Assembly: GCA_037892935.1 (NCBI GenBank)
Contig: JAYXKI010000005.1
Span: 62,001 to 126,000, forward strand
DNA from: Phlebopus portentosus
Lineage: Eukaryota; Basidiomycota; Agaricomycetes; Boletales; Boletinellaceae
Length of the DNA: 64,000 nt
Direction of reading: 5' to 3'
Position 1 is the first letter of the stretch. Each line of letters starts with the position of its first letter. Positions 12,621 to 24,239 of this stretch are shown one piece after another. A program made the position numbers and the translations under genes. The notes under the pieces are model-generated. The model did no database searches and had not been told where the DNA came from. It worked only from the letters and a program-made list of their open reading frames with translations.

Positions 12621-13471
12621 GGATACTGCGAAGTGTTCGGTCGTTAGAGGGAGAGTCTTTCCGTCATAAAATATCAGACGATGATGCTACCTCGAGGCCA
12701 CTCCCAGCTCGAGAGTCGAGATAGATATTAGAGCAACGCAAGTAAAGGATCAAAATGACTCGCAGCTTCATGAGATCGCCGAACGAGAAAGCGACACAGT
12801 CTTACAAGAAAGAAGGGGTATTTTACGTTCACCACGGCGATCGGTGACTTCGATCGCTCAAATTGAGTTGCACTCGCTCATAGTTTTGCCGAAGCACCTG
12901 TGAACATACCAGGTATCATAACCTTTTCTCCAGGTAGGTACGTCCAGTGTTATCGGATCGCATCAGTCCTGATCAACATCCCTTGACTTCAAGACATAGC
13001 CGTGGCAAAGAAGACTCTGTTGTAAAGTACATACCCAGAATTCCTGGGGGTTGACCTTGGGTAGGATCGTGCAGCGACGTGAAATTTCTGCTTTCTGTGG
13101 ATTACGTGCTGGCATCAAAACATCTCAGAACATCCCATTTCGGTCTCTCGGCGTCGCTTGCCAGACTTGCGAAGCCGTTTCATCTGGACTCGGGCTTTCC
13201 TTTCGCCGATATTCCAGATATGCCGCAAACCTTATATCAGCGTGCAATTGATTTCTGCGTCTTTTACTCTCGTCTTGACATCGTATGGTCATCTACTGCT
13301 GCACGGCGCTTGTCCGACTTCGACCATCCTGTGTATCACAAAAGAGAATTGCCTCGACAGATTCTCCTTTCCCAGAGACGGATGACCGAGAGCTAAAAGT
13401 GGACGCGAAATCTCATGGGAGGTGAAGACGTCCCTCGCTTCAGCCCTCCTTGATGACTCTGTCCTTAGTCA
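12621..13471. other. Intergenic upstream of the iron-type dehydrogenase
   Basis: Three overlapping plus-strand open frames at 13051-13396 share no motif with known proteins and are not supported. The interval separates the divergent decayed oxygenase and the dehydrogenase gene, so it probably held both promoters. Confidence 0.5.
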
Positions 13472-14855
13472 ATGGACTCTGAACTTCACGGATTTTACGG
13501 GTATCTTGACCCATTGAAAGGCGTGTTTTATGGTCCAGGATGTCTGAAGGATGCGTTGCCAAAGCTGTTGCAGATGTTGGAGGTGAACAAGGCGTTGGTC
13601 GTAACAGGAAAGAGCCTGCACACAAAGGTAACTCGCACGTGCCGCATTCTTGGCTTTTGACCATTACTACCAACCATCACTACGTTTCGAACAGACCGAT
13701 GTTGTTCGCAAAGTAGAACAAGTACTCAAATCACGGAATGCGTATGGCGATACGTTCTGGGAAGTTGGTGAACACGCTCCTGTAGCCGGAATCAATGCTG
13801 GGATCGACACTCTAAGACGCGCCGGCGCAGACTTAATCGTCAGCGTAGGAGGTGGAAGTCCTATCGGTGCAAGCAAAACCATCATCCACCTTGTTCACGA
13901 AGAGGACCGGAATCGAGAATATCTGAAGCATATCATCGTGTCGACTACGTTGAGCGCAGCGGAATACTCGGTGAGTATGTTTTCTTTCATTCTTACTTCC
14001 TTCGCTGACGCATTATCAGCCCAATTCTGCGTATACCGACGAGAGTGGTGAAAAGTCCACTGTATCTGACCTCGGATTGGCACCAAGCGGAGTAATCCTC
14101 GATGCAGAGCTCACCGTATCAACGCCCGAGCGCCTCTGGTAGCTTGCTTTCGTCAATCTCATTCGTACTATAATTCATCACCGTACCTCTAGGCTCTCAA
14201 CAGGAATACGGGCTCTCGATCACGCAGTAGGCATGTCTTCCTTCTTACATGTAAACAGATGTCACAAGCCTGACGTCGAATAGAAAATCTCTACAGAAAA
14301 GGCATTCCCTATCCATTCAAAGTCCTTTCGTACGACGCCCTTTCCATTCTATTTACTTGGCTGCCTCTCTCCAAGTCCCATCCCACCGACCTAACCATCC
14401 GTCAAAAGCTCCAAATCGCTGCATGGATGTCTCGTTGGCCCTTACAGCTGGAGACGAAGTCCGCTACTGGGCTTTCACACGCCCTCGGTCATCGTCTGGG
14501 ATCGAAGTTCAAGATCCCACATGGCATCACATCGTGCCTTACTCTCGCTCCTATCATCTCACTGCAAGCAAGGTTTGCGTCGCCTGAAGAGAAAGAGGCT
14601 CTTGCACGCTCACTATTCTATCTGAAAATTGAGTCGGCTGGTAACGTCGAAGAGGATGTCCGGCTCCTAGCACACGCCGTCGAGCATCTCGTAGCTAAGC
14701 TTGGGTTGACGACGAGCTTGGGAGACTATGGCGTCGCAAGGGAATATTTGCGAAATATCACTCAGGGTGCTCTTGGGGAGGCTGGGATTGAGGGTGGCGG
14801 GGACCTGAGATCTGAAAATATAGTCGAAATGCTGGAAGGCCTGTATTCGGAGTGA
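13472..14855 (+). CDS. Iron-containing alcohol dehydrogenase / maleylacetate-reductase-like, five exons
   Basis: Exons 13472-13627, 13695-13970, 14020-14138, 14193-14230 and 14284-14855 give 386 residues. The same five-exon lengths (156, 276, 119, 38, 572) recur exactly in the paralogue at 60416-61815. The fold is a type III (iron-type) dehydrogenase: N-terminal Rossmann part with VSVGGGSPIGASK and a C-terminal helical metal-binding part with GLSHALGHRLG and HGITSCLTLAP. Such enzymes reduce maleylacetate in aromatic-ring degradation or oxidise alcohols; which applies here is an inference. Intron 4 (14231-14283) starts with GC, not GT, where the paralogue has GT. The paralogue has Asp where this copy has Gly in the nucleotide-binding loop (PIDASK versus PIGASK), which could alter activity. 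Confidence 0.87.
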
Positions 14856-15299
14856 ATGCCCTCACGTGAAAGGTACATATTAACTAAGAGCATCAGGCAC
14901 ACTGATTCTCTTTCTTACAGGCATACCGGTCTGCGAGGACACGCCGTCTTCTACGTTCATTTGTCTTTGATCTTTATGGGTGCTTGTCATTTATGAGCTA
15001 CACTTCCTCTCTGCCGGAGATAAAAGATGACGAGATGAATATTAAGACGTCTATTACGTTGCCCGTCATGTCTCTAGGTGCACTGATCGACCTCTACTCG
15101 CAATTCTACCCTGAGTCTGTCTGGCATATATTACTATAGTATTGGCGAGATCGTAAAGAGTTGTCTACTAACAGCACTGCTAACCTTTGGGACCTATACT
15201 CACTGAACCTATATGGACGAATGCTTCCAGTTGAGTCGGGCCCGGCCATTCATACAACACGCGACCGACATCATATGGATGGAAACATCAACATTACGA
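14856..15299. other. Intergenic
   Basis: This follows the dehydrogenase stop. I see no gene or recognisable repeat. It should include the dehydrogenase 3' UTR. Confidence 0.45.
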
Positions 15300-16090
15300 T
15301 TAGTACAATACATTATATTCTCCGCCTGACTCATACGACACGACAAGTCTCATCCGTGTATGCTCGTTTCTCAATTCCTCGATTTCCCAATTCCGACCTG
15401 TTCAGACCCCCTTTCCTCACAAGGACGTTCCCCGCCTTTCCAACTCCTTCGTCTACGAAACTGGAAACCTTTCGCGCTCCTCACGTATGTGATTCCCCCG
15501 AGATGCGATGATGGCACGCAGGGTCGCTGTGTGCCATCTTCGGAAAGAACGGATTGACGAATGGAATTGATGCGGCCAACGTCAATCGTGCTTGTCGGTG
15601 CCGAGGAGAATCTGGAATGGATGCCGGAGAATGCAAAGACGTGCTGATTCCGGAGGGAAGAAATGTCTAAGCTAAGAAGCAGAAGAGCCACGCATTGAAA
15701 GCGAAGTTGATAAGAAGAGGTGGTAATGATTCCTATGCACAATGTAAAACGTACACGTATTCAAAGGAAAGGAATAAATCCTCTGAGGCCACATGAGGGA
15801 AGCTCAGTATGCTCTTGAGAAATGCGAGACCCCTTTACTATCTAACGAAGAGACACCCGAGTCGCGCCGTAACAATACACATGACATCGTGTTGTATCCA
15901 TGGTGTACCGCACTGCACTAGTAATTGCCCTGTTTGAGTGATATGTATGTACATGTCGTACCAAAGCAAAATGAAGGGTAAGACGAAGGAAGTAGTAGGG
16001 GACAGACCTCCGTGGGAGAGCAGATAAAAAGCAAGAAATAAAGAACGAACGAGGAGCTCGACACTGTAGGACTTCGAGCCGGTGCACGCG
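15300..16090 (+). repeat. Diverged direct repeat, left copy
   Basis: Segments of this interval recur in the same order and strand at 18071-19640. Examples are the start (TATTCTCCGC..TGACTCATACGACAC here against TGTTCTCCGT..TGACTCGTACGACAC), a GCTGATTCCG block near 15641 against 18488, and the end (TACATG.CGTACC.AAGCAA followed by GACAGACCTCCG). The copies differ by many substitutions and indels. No long open frame is present. They bracket the gene at 16290-18070. Nature unknown: an old segmental duplication or remains of a mobile element. Confidence 0.6.
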
Positions 16091-16289
16091 ATGACGAAAT
16101 TAAAGATATTGCATGCGTAAGCAAATCAAGGTATTCAGATATATATAGTGCATAAAACCACTGAACACAGAAATTAATTTTGGAAATGAGCTAAATGGTT
16201 ATGTAATCCGACTGTTGTTGATTACCTTATCAATGCCACCCACCCATCCGAGTTCCTTCCTTGTTTCCTACCACCATCACTGCTTACCT

Positions 16290-18070
16290 ATGGATCCTCA
16301 ATCTTTCTATGATGAGCTCTACAGTGTAGTACAAAAATATACTGCCTTGCTTGCAAATCGCACTGATGGACAGTCTCAGTATGTTCACAGAAGTTCAAAT
16401 CATCGTGGCTCCATCCAGTGTTGAACTGACTATGGGTTAGAGTATCGGTCCTCCCTCACGTCGTGTGCACGACTGATAATGCGCAGCTGGAGCGGGTAGA
16501 GAAAGAGATGATCGATGCAAGGAAACATTGCGAGGATGCCTTGAGACAGCTCCGCCGCTCTCCAGTCGCACTAACAGAACGCCGGCGTCCAGCCAGGACG
16601 CTACCCCTCGAGTCTATCCAGTACATCATTGCCCTTGCATACGAGAATGAATTAGAATATCGTCAGATCTCCGATTTTAGGAAAGGACTAGAAGAGAGTG
16701 GTGCAATAGGCCTCGCTGCCGCACAGGATCGTCCCGACCTCGATAACGCCTTGTTTTCCTTGACAACGCTAACTATCAGTGCCTTTTACACAAGCGAATT
16801 CTATGATGATAACAGTCCCCCAAAAGCACGTTACCGAGTCAAATTTCCACGTTCCCATCCACCAACGGCTGTCCCGCCGGGGGTGATGCACTTCATCCAG
16901 AAGCATGCGAATGGGGTCAGAATGTTAGAGGTCTCCTCGACCGAGCAACTGGAGTACTGCATTCCAGTTCTTCCTAATGTAGAATATCTCGCAGTTCTTC
17001 CTGATGTAGAACATCTCGATGCATGGCTAAGCAGAGAGCCCGAGAAATGGAAAGGCAACAACATACGCTCTGCGGTGGTAGCTTCAAGCGATCTGGAAAG
17101 CTTTACGTCGTCTGGGGTTCTGAGAAATGTCACCCATCTTACAGTTACGTTCGGAGCATACGGCTCATACGGGCCGACTCTCGACGAGACCCTTAGTATT
17201 CTGCCGGAGTTTCCGAGGCTCGTCTCGCTTGGCATCCAGTATGAAGACGAGATTGAAGTCATAGCAAAGTTCGAATATCGCGCCAGGAAGTACATGGGCA
17301 CGACTGAATCATATCCGGAGTTACATTGCCTAAGACGGCTAACATTATCGTCAATGAGATGGCTTGCTGAAGCTATCGTCTTTTGTTTCTGCCGATGTGA
17401 CTTGACAGAGATTTCCTTTGACGGTTTTAACCGCAATACTTGGAAAGATGGGGAAAAGGTCGAGACTCTGTGTCGCAAGCTGTCCGACACCTTTCCTCAC
17501 TTAGAGAAGCTGGCACTGCCCTCGGTAATTTCTCTATTCATCTGGCCTCCGTGTGCTGTTAGGTCCCTGATATCTCTCCTTTTTCTAAAAAAATTGTAGC
17601 TGAATGTTCGGACGATGCTGTACAGGCGGACCATCGAGACTGACGGCGCAGGGAGCGAGGAAGCCAGTGATATTTACACCTGGAACTTCCCTAAGCTTCA
17701 TACCCTGGACATTCGCGGCGGAGAATCTCTTAGCGTGAAAGCGCAATGGCAATGGCTTGACTCGGAAGACGTGATTTATGACTCGGTCGGGCAACTGCTT
17801 GACATAAAAAACGTGATTTACGAGAGGCATGCTGCGGCTGCTGCCTCTTTATCAGCAAAGGCAGCACCAGCAGAGGAAGACATCGATGGCGGCATCGATA
17901 CCGCTGTCGTAGCACCAATTAACCGCTTCTGCATGGATTGTCCACAAATCAAGGAACCGGCTCTTCGAGACGAGGCTTTCAAATGCCATCGCATGTTGGT
18001 ATATCTCGAATTGGAAAGGATCGTTCCGAATTTTATATGGGAGGAAAGCCTGACAACACTATGCGATTGA
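16290..18070 (+). CDS. Hypothetical protein, possibly F-box/leucine-rich-repeat-like, three exons
   Basis: Exons 16290-16378, 16441-17524 and 17600-18070 give 547 residues in one continuous frame. I do not recognise the family with confidence. The N-terminal part is helical and coiled-coil-like (QLERVEKEMIDARKHCEDAL), followed by RRPARTLPLESIQYIIALAY, which sits where agaricomycete F-box-like proteins have their short helix box. Then come spaced Leu/Ile-rich segments (LTTLTISAF, VTHLTVTF, RLVSLGI, LRRLTLSS, LHTLDIRG) like irregular leucine-rich repeats. That layout is common in large, fast-evolving fungal F-box-like families with unknown targets. An Ala/Glu-rich insert lies in exon 3. The ATG at 16290 was chosen because the splice at 16378/16441 joins it in frame to the long second exon. 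Confidence 0.7.
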
Positions 18071-18317
18071 GATATGATACACTATGTTCTCCGTTTGCTT
18101 GACTCGTACGACACACCAGGGTCATCTACGCATACACATACACATTTTCATAATTTCCCACTCCCGAATTGTTCAAACTCCACGCCCTCAGATACGTCTC
18201 GTTGTCCCCCTCCCTCGCCTAGGCAACTCGAAACATTCTGCAGTCCTTACGCATGTAATCCCTACCAGTCACACGACAGTGCGCAGGCCAGCAGTGTTCT
18301 TATGTCTGACCGTCCTC

Positions 18318-18321
<4 letters not shown>

Positions 18322-18352
<31 letters not shown>
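18322..18352. repeat. (AG)n microsatellite
   Basis: An uninterrupted AG dinucleotide run. It creates the Arg/Glu strings in overlapping spurious frames. Confidence 0.95.
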
Positions 18353-18355
<3 letters not shown>

Positions 18356-18665
18356 GAAACGGATTGACGAGTGTGTGCGCCAGTCAACAAGTACACGGCC
18401 CAATAACATGTAAACTAATCGTGTTTGTGCGTACCTGTAAAAAGAATATGGAAAAATTTGACTAGAGATCGCCAAAAAAAACATAGCTGATTCCGCTCGG
18501 GGGGCGAGGGAAAGAAAGAGATGAACGACTCAGAAGTGGAGAAGAAGAAGAGCTGCATCGAGCCCTGAGCGAAGTCGAGAAAAGAGAAGGTAGGTGATGA
18601 CTGTGCGGATTGAATATCATTTCATTTCATTCGACAGGGACAGTATTTCAGAGTGTATACAAATA

Positions 18666-18697
18666 CATACTATACTATACTATACTATACTATACTA
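18666..18697. repeat. (TATAC)n microsatellite
   Basis: About six copies of a five-base unit, TATAC, in tandem within the right repeat copy. Confidence 0.93.
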
Positions 18698-19074
18698 CAC
18701 CCAAGTCTCATATAACTTTTTTTTTTTTTGGAGCCATCCTAACCTCACCACATACCTCTTTTCATCACTTATCACTTCCACCGGACCAGCCTAGCAATAA
18801 TATCTCAACTCGATCTACGCAGTACTAATAAACTACTACACTTGGTTGTACATAGACTCAGACTCAGACTCGGATACAAGTATATATAAACACTTTCGCG
18901 TGTAATATACATATCCTACATACATACATACATATACTGTAGATGCACTATGTAGTTCAGTAAACGAACGAAAACTCTTTTTCAAACGACAGGTATATTC
19001 GGATATTCGGATATTCGTCGCATCTGTACATATACACATCTTATTCCAATAATAAAAGATATAATAGTATATAC

Positions 19075-19204
19075 CACACTGGGCAAAAAACTCATTTCCA
19101 AACTGTGAAATTGTTACCAAAATGGAAAAAGAGCCAATCGGATGAGAGCTCACCCGTTCCGATCAAAATTCCTAAGGGCACGGAACGAGTTTTTGCCTGG
19201 TGTG
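19075..19204 (+). mobile_element. MITE-like element, copy 1 (130 bp)
   Basis: The ends are inverted repeats of about 24 bases (left CACACTGGGCAAAAAACTC, right end in reverse CACACCAGGCAAAAACTC) flanked on both sides by TAC (19072-19074 and 19205-19207). A second, diverged copy in the opposite orientation lies at 32528-32647, also with matching 3-base flanks. It has no coding capacity. Terminal inverted repeats plus 3-base target duplications point to a non-autonomous DNA transposon; a PIF/Harbinger-type parent would fit the duplication length, but that is inference. Confidence 0.75.
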
Positions 19205-19741
19205 TACATAGTATGCATTGCATCGTTGATACTTGTGATCCCTCTAAGAACTCGTCTCTGCTTTTGAGAAGCATGAGCTTGTTTTTTTTAATATATACTT
19301 GCTCGTTGACGGAGAGACATCCAAGTCGTAATGTACAGTACGTATGACATATCGCATGTTATATCGTACTGTACTGTATTGTAGTTGCCCCTGTTAAGTG
19401 GATTGGATACGTGTATGTATGTATGTATGTACATGCCGTACCGAAGCAAGCAAAAGGAAAGAAAAAAGAAAAGAACGTAAGCAGAACAAAGAGTAAAAGA
19501 CAGACCTCCGAGGGAGAGAGAGCAGATAAAGACGGCGAATACGAATAAAGATCGAACGAACGAAAGAACGAATGAATTCGAAACTCACCCAGTTGGGGGA
19601 AGATAGGTACGTGAGGGAGCTCGAACCACTTAGGAGTCTGGGATCACCGTGCACAGAGGGAAGAAGGAACGGTGGGAGGGAACTAAGTGTACATACGAGC
19701 TGCGTGAAGAATCTAGAATTTTTGTATGTATAAGAGCGATA

Positions 19742-21531
19742 CTATCGTGCTCGACCGTTCGGCTTGTCTTCGTGCTGGTGCTGGTGCTGGTGCTGGTGCT
19801 CGTGTCTATGTTCCTGTTCCTGTTCATGCTCGCCTTCCTCCTTCTCATCCCCATCCGCATCGTCGTCAGCAGGGACGAACCTCACCCTTACCTCCGCAAT
19901 CTCCTTCCTCACGCTCTTCAGCGCGTCGGCGATGCGCCCCTCAAGGCGCGCGGTCTCAGCGACCGTCAGCTCGGGCGAGACGCGCGCTTTGAGGTCCACG
20001 AAGAGGAGCGCGCCGGCGCGGAGGGCACGGAGGTCCTGTATCCCTCTCAGCGGCCCCTCCTCAGAAGAAACGAGCGGCAAAAGCGCAGCCACAAGCGCCT
20101 CCCTCGTGCGCGGCTTCACACCCGCGTCCGTCAGCTCCCCAAACGAGCCCCAAAACAGGCCCAAGCCCTGCCTCAGGATCACCATCGCAACCAGCACCCC
20201 GCCAATCGGGTCTAGGGGCACAGCGGGGAAGGCCGAGGACGAGAGGATCGCGACGAGCGCGACGAACGACGTGTACGCGTCCGCGCGGTGGTGCACCGCG
20301 TTCGCGAGGAGCACGCCGGACGCCTCGAGCGTCGCGACGCGCTTCGTCACGCGGTACAGCCACTCCTTGATCACGACCGACGCGAGCGCGAACCACGCCG
20401 CGTTCGGGTCCAGCGCCAGCTCCAGCTCCTCCGCGCCGCCGCCGTGTGCGCCGTGCACGTGCGCGTGCGAGAGCGGGACGGCGGTGACGACGCTCTGCGC
20501 GACCTCCGTCACGCTCGCTATGATCGTCTGCGCCGCGCCGGGCGGGAGCGTCGCGGCCGTCTCGACGAGGTGGTGCGTGAGGAGCGTGAGCGAGTGCGCG
20601 CCGATGCCCAGCGCGCCGGCGACGAGGATGAGCGCGACGGTCGTCGTGCCGAGCGTCTCGAACTTGCCGAACCCGTACGGGTACGTCAGCGTCGGCGTGC
20701 GCCGCGAGAATCGCCATGCGAACAGCGTGACGAGGTCGCCCAGCAGGTCTGCGGATTAAAATCAAAGTCAAAATTAATAAATCTTTTTGAGGGTGAGAAC
20801 GAGTGAATGCCCCCCACCTGAAGCACTGTGTCCCGCCTCAGCGAGCAACGCTGCCGAGTTCATGTACCACCCCGCTAGGCCCTTCCCACCCGTCAACCCG
20901 ACGTTGACAACCAGACCTAAGAGTGTGATCCGACTCCCGCGGTCTCCTTTGCCCCGGAGGCCTGGAGGATGCCCTCGACGTCCTGAGTCGGCCCGTCATC
21001 CCGCGAGTGGGAGTGACCGCTGAACATTGAGTGCGAGTGAGAATGTGAGTGAGAGGCAGTGGAGGGTGCATGGGAGTGCGCATGGTGCTCGTCATCAACA
21101 GAAGACGAAGAGGAAGCAGGCGAGACGGACACGTCCGCGTTTGCATGGCCATTCAGCTTCTGCTTCTCCTTCAAGCTCGAGCTCGAGCTAAAAGCCCGTC
21201 TACTCGACATTCGGGTACGGGGAGCAACGACAGGAAACAAAGGCAGAGATGGGTGCAGAAGAGACGAGGATGATGAGGACAAGCGACGGAGAAGGGGAAG
21301 AGAAGGAAAGCTTCGCGTAAATTTGTTGGGTGTCGTGGCGGGAAAGTAACTGTACAGGCACCGCGCAGGTGCAGCTGATGATAATTGTTTCAGATCGATG
21401 GGATGATTGTGATGACAGACCGTCGACGTCGCATTGGAGGATGAAGCCGCTTTATAGGACGAGGAGGAGAAGCGAATGCGGCGGCCGAACATGGACGACA
21501 CTGCGGGAGGAGCAGAAGGACTCGCGGACAC
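19742..21531 (-). CDS. Cation diffusion facilitator, mitochondrial MMT1/2-like, with an apparent one-base frame break
   Basis: Exons 21531-20818 and 20748-19742 (minus). CDF proteins export divalent metal from the cytosol into organelles or out of mitochondria; the MMT1/2 branch acts on mitochondrial iron. Seen here: a long Ser/Arg-rich N-terminus suited to mitochondrial import, a His/Ser-rich stretch, the family's GDRGSRITLLGL entry into the membrane domain, metal-site motifs HSASD (across the intron) and HHRADA, a WGSFGELTDAG block, the C-terminal cytoplasmic domain, and a His/Gln-rich tail coded by a CTGGTG-type tandem repeat (about 19777-19802). Between EGILQA and GKGDRGSR (20951-20967) the frame is off by one base. 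Either one base is missing, or a 56-base intron with a weak GTCACT donor (21017-20962) is used; the first seems likelier because the skipped residues resemble the family. Confidence 0.8.
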
Positions 21532-22084
21532 GTCTTACAATACATTATATGTTAATATATTGCTATTGAGCCTATGGTTGTTTCTCAACTTCCTCGTCGA
21601 GAGCAGAGTATCACTTCTTTGGATGAAATCGAGAAGCCGTGAGTACCCGCGTCGTCGTCGTCGTCGTTGTTGAGCTGAGGACCACAACGGTGATTTAGAC
21701 TTGCAGTGTGTACAGTGCTGTCGTACCTCGACCCTATCAGAAGATGGTGTCTCCTTTCAGGTATGTGTACGCGTTTAAAGAATTCATTTTATAAACCTTC
21801 AGTTGGTACGATGTCCTCTCCACCCTCGTATAGAAAATCTAACTTTCTGCATTGAAGGTATCGCATAACCCACTCCGTATACGCAAAAATTTTCAGAACC
21901 ATATACGCATATACATATGACCATATAAATACGCGCGTATAGCGTATACGCTATATACGAGATGCTGCTGAGCCCTAAGCGTACATGTCCTCCACGGAAT
22001 TGGATCAGCATTCTGTAATGCAACTCACAACTACTGCCATGAAGAAATGCTGAAGGAGAGTATTGAGAGATAGGAAATATGATA
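21532..22084. other. Intergenic with AT-rich palindromic stretch
   Basis: No gene is seen. It contains a perfect 18-base palindrome (TATAGCGTA/TACGCTATA, 21939-21956) among other TATA-rich repeats, and presumably the CDF promoter. Confidence 0.5.
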
Positions 22085-22546
22085 CTTACAGAACACAGCG
22101 GCGTCAACCCGCTCACGTCAAAGTCCTCGCCTACGACGCTCTCGCATCTCTCTTCACCTACCTCCCCACTCTCAAAATCCTCCCCATCTAATCCTTTCAA
22201 TCCGACAAAAGCTGCAAGTCGCTTCATGGATGTCGCTCTGGCCTTTGAAGATGGAGGCGTACAGTGCTCTAGGTCTCTCGCATCCATTCGGTCGTCGTCG
22301 CATGGCATCACTTCCTGCCTTACTCTCGCACCCGTTGTCGCTCTACTCCAAGCGAGCATCCCCATTCCTGAGCACAAGAAAGCACTCTCGCGCGCGTTGT
22401 TCTATCTGAGGATCGAGTCGACGGGTGATGATGAAGAGGATATTCAGCTCCTAGCGCATGCCATCGAACATCTCGTCATTGTCCTTGGGCTGAGGACAGA
22501 TTTGAAAGCTTATAATGTACCGAGGCAGGATTTGCAGAAGATCGCT
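22085..22546 (+). pseudogene. Fragment of an iron-type dehydrogenase (exon 5 piece)
   Basis: This matches exon 5 of the dehydrogenase at 60416-61815 closely, but only that part and with frame changes near its start (the segment for VLAYDALASLFTYLP runs into a stop, and a segment around GLSH/GHRLG is shortened). Downstream, HGITSCLTLAPVVAL, LSRALFYLRIESTGDDEEDIQLLAHAIEHL and LQKIA are readable. It breaks off at about 22546 straight into family Y sequence. The neighbouring exons 1-4 are absent, so this is a duplicated scrap, not a gene. Confidence 0.85.
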
Positions 22547-23950
22547 ATGCACCACTTGACTTGCCGCGAAGAAAGGCGAGCTCCAGTGGATACTCGGAAG
22601 GAACACGCAGCGTTCGCACAGGACAAGATGTTGGAGAGGACGCGACTGCTAGCGTGACCAACGCACAGATGAACTCGTGCACTGATCAAGCATCCCACAA
22701 GAGCAAGTCGTGAGAGGGAAGAGTGAACTTATTTTCTTCATAAAGCCTGCAAAATCGTCGCTCGTGCCGGGTCGGTCAACGTCGTGGACGGTGTCCAGAG
22801 GGAGCTCAGCAAGACACGGGCTTCGTTACTCGAGAAGATGGTTCAAGCTAAGATAGCTACGGCGATGTTGACCGCATCGGAAATTAGTTGGAATCAGCAG
22901 CGAGGAGCCCTTGAAAAGGAGATCCTGGATCTTACAACTCAATAAGCATAGTCGTTCCACCCTCTTTCTCATCTATGCCCAAGCAAGAGTAGCCTGCTTC
23001 ACCAGCACTCGGAGTCGGTCAGGTCACGGGCCTTTTGTGTACGTCAAGCAAAGGATTCAAACGTGAAAGTGCCGGAATTGCGTGATGATGTCGGTGTCGA
23101 TGGCCGTACGGCGGAGATGCGTTGTGTGGTCGCCTACCTGCGCATGGAAGAGGGCATTGTTGACCTTCGACTAGAACTCTCCAAACAGAAAAGGACACGC
23201 CAAAGGAGACACTGATCGATCGTCTCAGCAAGGTTCATGACGGAGCAAGGACGGCACTAACAAAGGTATGTCCGTAACGTTCTACTCGTCCTTACAATCA
23301 TTTTTATTCGTTTTAAAAGGGCACGAAAGAGTGGCGAAGGCTATTAGCAATTCTACTAAGCAGGCCGAACTACTGGAGAAGATGAACCAACTCGACATTC
23401 TCCGTGAAATTAACGACACGCTTGATGCGGAGGGAGACTCCTAGACTCGCAAAGTACGCCGGCTTGAGATCACATTGAATCACCTCCGGACAGAATTGAA
23501 TCCATTTCGAGGAGAAGCAAGACGTTCTGTGACGAAGGCTTTATGCCAAGAACGCTCAGATCCAATAGCTCCGGGACGGGGTCTGTCAATGGAAGGAATG
23601 GAATTCCCAGCCTCTTATGAAGGATAGTATGGTGGACAATGACTGGTACGATTGTATTGACCCGAACGACATCCAAGCTCTCGAGAACGAGATGGAAGAC
23701 TTAACAGATCAACAAGGAAGAGAAAGCGGCTTACAATACCGAGGATACTCGCTGACTTCCTATCAAAATACTTGTCTCTTGAGCAAGAATCACCCAACCC
23801 AACCGACCTCGACAATCGAGTCAACAGATTTCTAAGCTGAGCGAGGCCGTCACTGTGCCGGAGAGCAAGTCAAGGACCTGTTCGACGAAAAAACGAACGT
23901 CTCGCCGGTCAGGCTGCAGCGACGACATCATCGAATTCAAGTGCCGAGGT
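22547..23950 (+). pseudogene. Family Y, left copy (coiled-coil protein, decayed)
   Basis: I do not recognise this family. Readable blocks in the same order as at 30540-32232 (minus) are RKEHAAFAQDKMLE (about 22600), QRELSKTRASLLEKMVQ (about 22800), VDGRTAEMRCVV and MEEGIVDLRLELSKQ (about 23090-23180), TKQAELLEKMNQLD (about 23357) and coiled-coil remnants to about 23900. Heptad-like spacing suggests a coiled coil. Stops and frame changes interrupt it (for example a stop soon after KRTRQR, about 23213). A segment after LLEKMVQ (KIATAMLTASEISWNQQRGA, about 22852-22911) is present here but deleted in the right copy. Its 5' end was replaced by the dehydrogenase scrap. Confidence 0.6.
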
Positions 23951-24239
23951 GAAATCGCTCAGATAAACCATCTTGATTACAGTAATATTGTCTGAATTTG
24001 TCTCCGAGATGATCTGTCCGGAGAAGCTCGCAGCATCTCTCGACTAGGGCTCGAGCATCGTAGTCTTTCGCCGCAAAGGATCAATCACAGCTGAAGCAGC
24101 TTGTGTCGACACTACTCAAGCAGAACCAGAGGGCCTTTGGGCATAACGCGCGAAAATATCGATATACTATATTATATAGTATATAGGATAAAAGCGGGAT
24201 CTACGGACGATTCCTATCGGAATCGTAAAGGATACCTTT

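Larger units (their letters stand above)
18071..19640 (+). repeat. Diverged direct repeat, right copy, interrupted by low-complexity DNA and a MITE-like element
   Basis: This is the partner of 15300-16090, enlarged by simple repeats (GA tract, TATAC tract, poly-T near 18718-18730) and by the element at 19075-19204. No gene is seen. Small open frames here are products of the low-complexity tracts. Confidence 0.55.

Noticed and set aside
13051..13396. Three overlapping open frames before the first dehydrogenase gene
   Set aside because: No conserved motif and no splice-consistent extension; probably chance in promoter DNA.
18074..18484. Arg/Glu-repeat proteins around the AG tract
   Set aside because: Produced by the dinucleotide repeat; no other support.
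19649..20806. Long plus-strand frames antisense to the CDF gene
   Set aside because: GC-rich shadow frames of a real minus-strand gene with CDF motifs.
20962..21017. A 56-base intron in the CDF gene explaining the frame change
   Set aside because: The donor GTCACT is poor and the sequence removed encodes family-like residues up to EGILQA; kept only as an alternative.
24160..24183. AT-rich hairpin (ATATACTATAT-T-ATATAGTATAT) as a functional element
   Set aside because: The matching place in the right arm (about 30487-30505) has lost the pairing, so it does not look conserved.
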